The notes below the pieces were generated by a model, which saw only the letters and a program-made list of their open reading frames with translations, had not been told where the DNA came from and made no database searches. A program made the position numbers and the translations under genes. From Chloroflexi bacterium UBA6077 (GTDB taxonomy: Bacteria; Chloroflexota; UBA6077), in NCBI GenBank assembly GCA_002436065.1, contig DIXP01000019.1, positions 1 through 29,778 of the forward strand: DNA of 29,778 nt, written 5' to 3'. Below, one piece after another: positions 1-5,969 of this stretch (position 1 is the stretch's first letter; every line of letters begins with the position of its first letter).

Positions 1-163
1 CGTACCGCACGCCATGGATATGTACGATGGAGGCACCGGCGTTGACCGCCCTGATGTACTCATCCGACAGGGGTTTGACGTCTATTGCAGGGGAGACATA
101 GTAGGGATTGCCGGGCCATTGTGCTGCGCAGTCGGCCGCCACGGTGACTATGAGTTTGTCCAT
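1..163 (-). CDS. BKACE family (DUF849) beta-keto acid cleavage enzyme, N-terminal fragment
   Basis: The first 54 codons of a minus-strand gene are visible; the rest lies beyond the left edge. The protein opens MDKLIVTVAAD and reaches GASIVHIHGVR. This matches the first strand and the metal-binding His-x-His (residues 48 and 50) of the BKACE family (Kce-like, DUF849), whose members use zinc and acetyl-CoA to cleave or transfer from beta-keto acids. The ATG is at 163-161, with a GGGGGAAG-type ribosome site just upstream. It follows the TctC-like gene by 116 bases on the same strand, so it is probably in the same operon. Substrate cannot be told from the fragment. The Gly-Val-Arg after His-x-His differs slightly from the usual Arg-Asp. 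Confidence 0.72.
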   Translation of the reverse strand, partial: MDKLIVTVAADCAAQWPGNPYYVSPAIDVKPLSDEYIRAVNAGASIVHIHGVRY

Positions 164-279
164 CAGTACTTCCCCCTTTCCCTCACTTTCTGTGCTGGTC
201 AAGCCTGGCAGGATTGGCCTGTTCTGTTCGGCCCCTGCTCCCAGCTGATTTCTTATTACTGTCTTCCCAAGTCACGAAG

Positions 280-1416
280 TCACGGTGTTGCCAGCTTGCT
301 CAGATCGATGTACAGCTTCTCCTGCTCCTGCCAGGTCTTGGCGAATTCCTCGCTGGTTGCAGGGATCATGTCCACGCCTGCGCCGTCCATCTTCTGCTGC
401 ATTTCGGGGACATAGGTCTGCCTCAGGATGGCTGCTTCCCAGTACTTGCTGATCTCAGCCGGCACGCCTTTTGGCCAGATCATGCCATGTATAGCTGCCG
501 CCGTGACGTTGTAACCAAGCTCTTTGTAGGTCGGCACATCGGGGTAGTACTTGGAGCGCTTTTCCGAGGACACTGCGAGCAATCTAACCTGGCCGCTCTG
601 AAGCCCAGATCGGGTTCCGCTCGTGCTGTTGAATTCCACGTCGACGTGACCGCCAAGCAGCGCGGTCAATAGCGGCGCGCCGCCTGAGAAGTGGACCGTG
701 GCGAACTTGGAGCCCGCGAGTTGCTCGAGCTGCAGGATGGCTAGATGGTTCACCGCCAGGAGCCCTGTGTCTCCGGCCTTGATTTTCTCAGGATTGGCCT
801 TCAGGTCGGCGACGAGGTCACCCAGGGCCTTGTACTTGCTGTTCGCCAGCACGCCGACACACATCGGGTCTATGACGACTTGTGGCCCAATCACGAAGTC
901 TTTCGACGAGAATGTCGCCTTTCGTTCTGGGTCGAGGTACACGCTCACCGAGCTTGGGATGGCCGTGTACAGAATGGTGTAGCCGTCCGGCTTGGAGTCG
1001 ACCAGAGCCTGCATGCCGACCTGGGTGCTTGCTCCAGGCATGTTAACGACCTGCACTGATTGCCCGATTTCCTTTTCCATCTGGGCCGCCAAGATCCGGC
1101 CTGCGACGTCGACGCCGCCCCCAGCATCCCAAGGAATGATCATCTTGACCGGCTTAGTAGGGAAATCAGCGACTTTGGGAAGCGCCGGAGGCGTATCCGC
1201 CGCTTTCGGCGCGGCTGTTGGGGCAACGGCCGCAGCTGCCTTTGTAGGAGCAGGGGCAGCAGTCGGGGCTGCAGTAGGTGGAGTCACCTTGGTAGGTGAC
1301 GCGGGCGCCGCTGTGGGAGCCGGAGCTGCCGGTTTTGCTGTGGGAGATGGTGCTGCCGTCGCACAGGAGACAAGCACTAAGGTGACCGCGGCCAGAGCAA
1401 AAAGAGATTTGCGCAT
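280..1416 (-). CDS. TctC/Bug-type tripartite tricarboxylate transporter substrate-binding lipoprotein
   Basis: This is a periplasmic-type solute-binding protein of the TTT (tripartite tricarboxylate transporter) family, predicted to capture a small carboxylate outside the membrane. The N-terminus has a signal peptide with a lipobox ending LVSC near residue 18, then about 60 residues rich in Ala, Pro and Thr as a tether. The TctC fold starts near VADFPTKPVKMIIPWDAGGGVD and runs to the end with the usual family signatures (GASTQVGMQAL, KPDGYTILY, PDVPTYKELGY). A GTG nine bases upstream (1425) would also open the frame, but the ATG at 1416 is better spaced from AAAGGA. The membrane partners TctA and TctB are not in the window. 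Neighbours are an SDR upstream and a BKACE enzyme downstream, suggesting uptake of the compound they metabolise. Confidence 0.88.
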   Translation of the reverse strand: MRKSLFALAAVTLVLVSCATAAPSPTAKPAAPAPTAAPASPTKVTPPTAAPTAAPAPTKAAAAVAPTAAPKAADTPPALPKVADFPTKPVKMIIPWDAGGGVDVAGRILAAQMEKEIGQSVQVVNMPGASTQVGMQALVDSKPDGYTILYTAIPSSVSVYLDPERKATFSSKDFVIGPQVVIDPMCVGVLANSKYKALGDLVADLKANPEKIKAGDTGLLAVNHLAILQLEQLAGSKFATVHFSGGAPLLTALLGGHVDVEFNSTSGTRSGLQSGQVRLLAVSSEKRSKYYPDVPTYKELGYNVTAAAIHGMIWPKGVPAEISKYWEAAILRQTYVPEMQQKMDGAGVDMIPATSEEFAKTWQEQEKLYIDLSKLATP

Positions 1417-1736
1417 CGTAATCACGGTCCTTTCTCGTGGCGATACACTGTATTGCCACCATATGCGAGACGGAAAACGCCGAAGTCGGATGCCTGGAAT
1501 TCACTTCTTTGCGGTACAAGCTCGTTGCACGTAAGGCGCCTCGGTTGCCAACCTCTCCAAGCGAATCCACTCTGGATAATAGGGGACTAGCCCATTAGAA
1601 ATCCTCCTATTCTCAGTATTCCGCAATCGCGGGTGGAAGCTCAGGTATGGGACGACCGTTAGCAGAGGCGAGTATCCTGAAGCGCATCGCTCGGACGCTC
1701 CTCCTCATGGGCAGTCTTCGTCCTCCGTAAGCCAAC
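1417..1736. other. 320-base gap between SDR and tctC-like genes
   Basis: No gene was recognised. On the minus strand there is a well-formed ribosome site AGGAGG (1608-1603), seven bases, then ATG GGC TAG (1595-1587): a start followed by one codon and a stop. An 11-base palindrome with arms ATACA and TGTAT lies at 1443-1453, just upstream of the tctC-like start. No terminator with a T-run is seen, so transcription from the SDR could continue through. Confidence 0.5.
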
Positions 1737-2504
1737 TCAGGCGAAGATCGCCTGTCCGCCGTTAACGAACAAAGCGGTGCCTGTGATGTGCACAGCCTCG
1801 TCGCTGGCCAAGAACAACACCGATGCAGCGATCTCTTCCGGCTCGGCTAGCTTACCCCTTGCCGTGACCTTCCCTCGCTCGGCAAGCTGCTCAGGGGTAT
1901 AGATCCTCCGGACTCGCTCCGTAGCGGTAGTACCAGGGGCAACTGCGTTCACGCGTATGCCGTATCGCCCCAGGTCTCCTGCTAGACTTCGAGTTAGTCC
2001 TTCCACCCCTGCCTTGGCGGCGGAGTAATAGGGCGTGGTGGACCCGGAGTAGTATCGCCCTCCGATAGAGCTAATGTTCACTATAGCCCCGCCTCCATTG
2101 CTCACCATCAGCTTCGCCATCTCGGAACATGAATAGAAGACGCTGGAGAGATTCAGGAGGATTCCTCGGTCCCATTCCCCCGCAGTTAGCTCCAGTGCAG
2201 GCTTGGTCGAGGAGAAGCCTCCTATGGCGTTGACCAGGACCTTTAGCGGCCCTTCTTCCTCGATGATGCTCGATACCCTTGCCATCTCTTCCGGCCTGAG
2301 TGCGTCCGCTCGAATGTGGCGCAGGCTGCCGGCGGTTCGGGCAACAGCATTCCTAAGCTCGGCGTCTATGTCCTCCTTGATGTCCACCACGGCGACCTTC
2401 GCCCTCTGCTCGGCGAACATCAGGGCGCAAGCCCGTCCGATTCCCTGGGCTCCGCCGACGATGGCGACAACCTTGCTGTCGAAGCAGTCGTACCGTGCTG
2501 GCAT
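1737..2504 (-). CDS. short-chain dehydrogenase/reductase (SDR), NAD(P)-dependent
   Basis: This is a classical SDR oxidoreductase of 255 residues, the usual length. It has the Rossmann glycine motif GGAQGIG (residues 17-23), Asp41 at the end of the second strand (which favours NAD(H)), NAIGG (92-96), catalytic Ser145/146 in NISSIGG, and YxxxK at Tyr160 and Lys164. The C-terminal GTALFVNGG is the usual substrate-loop end. The substrate is unknown; FabG-like and sugar or hydroxy-acid dehydrogenases share these motifs. A TTG at 2516 extends the frame by four codons, but the ATG at 2504 sits correctly behind GGGGGA. It is divergent from the LysR gene and first in a probable operon with the TctC-like and BKACE genes, which suggests a beta-hydroxy or beta-keto acid substrate. 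That last step is inference. Confidence 0.9.
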   Translation of the reverse strand: MPARYDCFDSKVVAIVGGAQGIGRACALMFAEQRAKVAVVDIKEDIDAELRNAVARTAGSLRHIRADALRPEEMARVSSIIEEEGPLKVLVNAIGGFSSTKPALELTAGEWDRGILLNLSSVFYSCSEMAKLMVSNGGGAIVNISSIGGRYYSGSTTPYYSAAKAGVEGLTRSLAGDLGRYGIRVNAVAPGTTATERVRRIYTPEQLAERGKVTARGKLAEPEEIAASVLFLASDEAVHITGTALFVNGGQAIFA

Positions 2505-2655
2505 TGCATCCCCCAAAAATGGTGAGTGGCGAGCGCCAATTCCTTACGCTGAAGCGGTCTTGAGTCGTGTGAGTCTTGCCAAACGTGTGAGTCGATGCCG
2601 ATCGGCGATGAATTCGCCAGTAATGTAGCACCGGCAACTCCCGGTCACCAATCAT

Positions 2656-2711
2656 AGTATGATATACTCGGCATGAACGATGTTAATATGCACCACATAA
2701 ACGGCTATTAT
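2656..2711. promoter_or_regulatory. divergent SDR/LysR promoter region with dyad
   Basis: Facing the SDR there is a -35-like TTAACA (2686-2681), 16 bases, then TATCAT (2664-2659). Facing the LysR gene there is TTAATA (2683-2688), 17 bases, then TATTAT (2706-2711). The two -35 boxes overlap back to back. The dyad AGTAT-GAT-ATACT (2656-2668) overlies the SDR -10 and is a candidate LysR site. The region is clearly AT-richer than its surroundings. The assignment rests on consensus matching only. Confidence 0.4.
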
Positions 2712-2745
2712 TCTCTGCTACAGGCTGACTTTTGCTCAGCAGAAG

Positions 2746-3840
2746 GTGAAGGAGGTGATTGCTGTCATTCAGACTGAGATTGACAGGCTGATCACGTTCT
2801 GCCATGTGGTCAGATTGGGCAGCTTCACGAAAGCTGCTGAGGAGCTGTTTCTAACGCAGCCTGCTGTGAGCGTTCAGATCTCGAAGCTTGAGCGCAGCCT
2901 GAGAGTGAGACTCGTGGAGCAGCGCGGACAGCGGATCTATCCCACCGACGCGGGCAAGCGGCTCTATGCCTATGCCGAGCAGGTGCAACAGCTGTGTAGA
3001 GTCCTCATTGACGCTACTCGTGCAGTGGCCGACGATGAAGGTGAGTTGCAGGGCAGAATTGCGCTCGGGGCCACCACGACCATAGCCTTGTATATGCTGC
3101 CGTCGCTGCTGCGTCAGTTCCAGCAGCAGTACGGTGGTGTCGAGATCGCATTGACGGTGACCACCACTAAGAGCATCGTCGAAAGCCTGCCTGCCGATCA
3201 CCACGACTTCTGTCTGATAGAAGGCGTCGTGGGCAGTTCATTGAGAGCACCAGGCATCCGGTACGAGCCGTTCTTCAAGGACGAACTGTCTCTGATAGTG
3301 CACAGCGGCCATCCTTGGGCTGAGCGAAGTCGAACGGGCATCGCTCTGGACGAATTGTCCAGGGAGGTGTTTATCGGTCACCGGCCAGGATCGACGATGC
3401 AGGTGATAATCGAGCGCGTGCTGCGGAGGCATGGAGTCAAGGTCAATCAGAAGATGGCCATCGACAACATGGAAGTGGTCAAGAGAATGGTTGAGGCAGG
3501 GCTTGGGGTTTCGATCGTCTCACAGGTAGTGTTGGATAAGGAAGTAACAGCGGGAGAGTTGGTGATAGTCCCGATCAAAGGAGTGTCATTCTCGCGTACC
3601 TTTCACATAGGCACCTTGAATGGGCGCATCCTGTCCCGGGCTGCACTCACTTTCCTGGATTACTTTAGAGACGCTGTAGCTGCGAAGTATTGCTCCCCCC
3701 AAACAGGGCAATTGGGAGAGCCTGCCGCCGTCTGTTCAGTAGATGGTCGAGACCAGATGGGCGAGAAGCAGGCTCCGTGTAAGGGGGGGCAGTCTATCGC
3801 AGCAATGCCAGGAGGGCGAGGAGGCCGAAGGCCGAGATGA
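2746..3840 (+). CDS. LysR-family transcriptional regulator
   Basis: A DNA-binding regulator with an N-terminal winged helix-turn-helix (about residues 14-72, including GSFTKAAEELFLTQPAVSVQISKLE) and a periplasmic-binding-protein-like effector domain (about 100-305, starting GRIALGATTTIALYMLP). It is divergent from the SDR operon, so it probably controls that operon in response to the imported or metabolised acid. The start is unsure: GTG 2746, or GTG 2755, which lies eight bases after AGAAGG; the strong AAGGAGG at 2749-2755 lies inside the longer frame. The tail after about residue 310 (some 55 residues, Gly/Arg-rich at the end) is longer than usual for the family. It overlaps the convergent LysE fragment by 47 bases, so the normal end may have been lost and replaced by read-through. 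Confidence 0.9.
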   Translation: MKEVIAVIQTEIDRLITFCHVVRLGSFTKAAEELFLTQPAVSVQISKLERSLRVRLVEQRGQRIYPTDAGKRLYAYAEQVQQLCRVLIDATRAVADDEGELQGRIALGATTTIALYMLPSLLRQFQQQYGGVEIALTVTTTKSIVESLPADHHDFCLIEGVVGSSLRAPGIRYEPFFKDELSLIVHSGHPWAERSRTGIALDELSREVFIGHRPGSTMQVIIERVLRRHGVKVNQKMAIDNMEVVKRMVEAGLGVSIVSQVVLDKEVTAGELVIVPIKGVSFSRTFHIGTLNGRILSRAALTFLDYFRDAVAAKYCSPQTGQLGEPAAVCSVDGRDQMGEKQAPCKGGQSIAAMPGGRGGRRPR

Positions 3841-4189
3841 TGGTCCCCGAGGCCCGATTAACCCACTGGAGGGCCGTGAGGTCCAGTCGAGCGCGGAATA
3901 ACCCCACGCATTCGCTGAGGATCAGCCACCACAGGGCCGAGCCGGAGAATACTTCCCCTACCAGCGCTGCCGCGTAGCCGTAGTCGCCCTCTGTGCCCAT
4001 CACCCCTAGCCTCGCGAAGACCGTGGCGAAGGAGAGGATGGTAGTGGTCGGATTGGTGATAGTCAGGGCGATAGTGGAGAGGTAGTAGCCCGCCAATGCA
4101 GGGATACGCTCGCCGGATGATAGGGGGCGTCCTTGCCAGCGTCTCAGCGTCAAGTGAGGTTGACACCGGACCCATCCGGCCTCTAACAT
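3794..4189 (-). pseudogene. LysE/RhtB-family exporter, C-terminal half only
   Basis: The frame encodes about 131 residues. From YYLSTIALTITNPTTTILSFATVFARLG to WVNRASGTIISAFGLLALLALL it matches the second half of LysE/RhtB amino-acid exporters, including the conserved Asn-Pro of the middle membrane segment. Family members are about 200 residues; the first three membrane segments and the N-terminal glycine/proline signature are missing. An in-frame stop lies 15 bases upstream of the ATG, there is no convincing ribosome site, and the ccdA gene begins 75 bases away in the opposite direction. A deletion or rearrangement remnant is the simplest reading. Its 3' end overlaps the LysR frame. Confidence 0.65.
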
Positions 4190-4264
4190 ACCCCTGGCAG
4201 GTATCTAACGTCGCTCCAGGTGGCCCCTCACTGTTAGGCCACTCGGATTTGGGAGACCCAGTTC

Positions 4265-4975
4265 TTGGATGCCGGAAACCTATCGCTGCTGGTAGCCTTT
4301 GGGGCCGGAGTCCTCTCCTTTCTGTCCCCTTGCGTCTTGCCCATGGTTCCCATATATGTTGCCTACCTGGCCGGTGGCTCCGTGGCCTCGGAGGCAGAAG
4401 CCTCCCGGCGAACGGCCCTGGTCAATGCCACTGCCTTTGGGATCGGCTTCAGTGTGGTGTTTGTGGGCTTCTGGGCATCCATAGGGCTGATCGGCTACGC
4501 GCTGGCGGACTACAGGGATCTGCTACGCCAGGCCGGCGGCGTGGTGCTGATACTCCTTGGTCTGCACGAACTGGGGGTGCTGAGGATTCCGGTCCTCTAT
4601 CGCCAGCTTCGCATGGAGAGGGACATGTCCTCACGTGCCACCCCCGTTGCCTCTCTGGCGCTGGGAGTTGCCTTTGCGGCGGGTTGGACCCCCTGCATCG
4701 GGCCGGTGCTCGGTGGGATCCTCGGCCTCGCCAGTATCAGCGATACGGTTTGGCAGGGCACCTACCTGCTGATCGCCTACTCCCTGGGGCTAGGACTACC
4801 CTTCCTGGCCACGGCCCTGGCCATCTCGCGGGCCACCGCGCTGTTGCGCGGACTGAAGCGGTACCTTAATCTAGTATCGATGGCCAGCGGGCTTCTGCTT
4901 ATCGGTATCGGCCTGCTGATGCTGTCCGACACCTTCAAGCTGCTGCCCCAGTACTTCAATTGGGGAGCAGTGTGA
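4265..4975 (+). CDS. ccdA: CcdA-type thiol:disulfide transmembrane reductase
   Basis: A six-helix membrane protein of 236 residues that passes reducing equivalents from cytoplasmic thioredoxin across the membrane, as in system II cytochrome c maturation or other envelope thiol reduction. The two redox cysteines sit in the expected repeats: Cys23 in SPCVLPMVPIY and Cys144 in GWTPCIGPVLGG. Length and hydrophobic pattern match CcdA. The start is TTG, nine bases after GGGAG. It is followed after 52 bases by a TlpA/ResA-like thioredoxin, the usual electron acceptor, so the two form a functional pair. No cytochrome c synthetase genes (resB/resC) are present here, so the final client is open. Confidence 0.92.
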   Translation: MDAGNLSLLVAFGAGVLSFLSPCVLPMVPIYVAYLAGGSVASEAEASRRTALVNATAFGIGFSVVFVGFWASIGLIGYALADYRDLLRQAGGVVLILLGLHELGVLRIPVLYRQLRMERDMSSRATPVASLALGVAFAAGWTPCIGPVLGGILGLASISDTVWQGTYLLIAYSLGLGLPFLATALAISRATALLRGLKRYLNLVSMASGLLLIGIGLLMLSDTFKLLPQYFNWGAV

Positions 4976-4980
4976 TATCA

Positions 4981-4995
4981 GTGATGAGTGGTGAG
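4981..4995 (+). repeat. heptamer repeat copy (GTGATGAG type)
   Basis: GTGATGAGTGGTGAG lies six bases after the ccdA stop codon. It belongs to the TGATGAG family seen again at 9740, 11033, 11107, 17295 and 26561. Confidence 0.6.
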
Positions 4996-5010
4996 TTCAC
5001 TTCCTCTTCC

Positions 5011-5034
5011 TCGGGGAGAGGGTCGAGGTGAGGG
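5011..5034 (+). repeat. half copy of G-rich REP-like repeat at resA-like start
   Basis: The stretch matches the outer half of the palindromic repeat found at 15046-15084 and 17079-17172 (GGGGAGAGGGTC followed by GTGAGGG). The GTG used as start of the next gene is part of this repeat. Confidence 0.6.
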
Positions 5035-5642
5035 CAATATTGGATTGGCTACAACGCTACATTGTGGATAGATGGGCCATTGGTCCCAGAGTGCTGGCTA
5101 TCTTGCTGCTTGGTGCGCTGCTTCTGGCGGTTGTTGGCTGCATGGGCGGGAGCAGGAACTTCTCCGCCGCGGGCGAGTCGAAGGCCAATGCATCGCCTGC
5201 TCCTGCCGCCAGCACCTCGGCTGCCCCAAGGGTCGGGAACGAAGCCCCGGATTTTGCCCTGGAGGACCTGAATGGCCAGACCGTGCGGCTCTCTGATCTG
5301 CGCGGCAAGCCCATCCTGATCAACTTCTGGGCGACCTGGTGTCCTCCCTGCAAGGAGGAGATGCCGGACCTGGAAAAGGCGTACCGCAAGTACAGAGACC
5401 AGGGTGTGGTCTTCCTGGGGGTTGACGAGGGGGAGAAGGCCGACACTGTGCGTAGGTTCGTTCAGCAGAGCAGCTATAGCTGGACCTTCCTCCTGGACAC
5501 AGAGATGAAGGTGACGAGCCTCTACAGAGCTACATCTATTCCCATGAGCTTCTTCGTCGACCGCCAGGGGGTTATCCGGGACGTCCACCTGGGCCCCCTG
5601 AACGCCTCTACCCTAGACGCGAAACTGGCGAAGATCCGCTAG
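5028..5642 (+). CDS. TlpA/ResA-like thioredoxin lipoprotein
   Basis: An extracytoplasmic thiol-disulfide oxidoreductase. A membrane segment (about residues 21-37) ends in a lipobox-like AVVGC (Cys38), and an Ala/Ser/Pro tether leads to a TlpA-like thioredoxin fold from PDFALEDLNGQTVRLSDLRGKP. The active site is WCPPC at 104-108, the cis-Pro loop is SIPMSFFVD, and both fit the ResA/TlpA subgroup. It probably accepts electrons from the CcdA protein encoded just upstream and reduces cytochrome c or another envelope protein. The GTG start at 5028 lies inside a dispersed REP-like repeat, and its ribosome site GAGAGG comes from that repeat. A TTG at 5040 is the alternative. Confidence 0.9.
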   Translation: MRAILDWLQRYIVDRWAIGPRVLAILLLGALLLAVVGCMGGSRNFSAAGESKANASPAPAASTSAAPRVGNEAPDFALEDLNGQTVRLSDLRGKPILINFWATWCPPCKEEMPDLEKAYRKYRDQGVVFLGVDEGEKADTVRRFVQQSSYSWTFLLDTEMKVTSLYRATSIPMSFFVDRQGVIRDVHLGPLNASTLDAKLAKIR

Positions 5643-5969
5643 TACCGGCGCGTAGGGCAGGCGACTTGTTCCTTGCCGCCCGGGCACTTCGCGATCTTGT
5701 GTGATGCCTCGGCCCTTCAGGGCCGAAGCTGTCTCATGCGCTACCGCGATGATCCCTCGTGGTTCGCTTGCCTCTCGGCCACGACTTCTGTAGACTGCGC
5801 GCATGGTGCAGATTCCCCAGGTTTATTCGCGCGTTACCCTTTTCCCCCGCGAGCGTTAACCACTACGAGCTGCTCGGGCGAGCGTTTGGATTCCCCATCG
5901 GTGGAACCTTTTGGTCTCGAGAGACGTTTCACTCCTTAGAGGCATCCAGTTGGTTGAGAAGGGATGTGC
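5643..5969. other. 327-base gap with IS605-like palindrome
   Basis: No coding region is supported. At 5709-5726 there is a strong hairpin with stem TCGGCCC, loop TTCA and stem GGGCCGA, extended by a further two pairs after one mismatch (5706-5729). GC stems closing a TTCA loop resemble the terminal palindromes of IS200/IS605 and TnpB-associated elements, but no transposase or TnpB is present. The promoter for the eight-gene cluster must lie here or further upstream; no clear -35/-10 pair was found. Confidence 0.5.
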
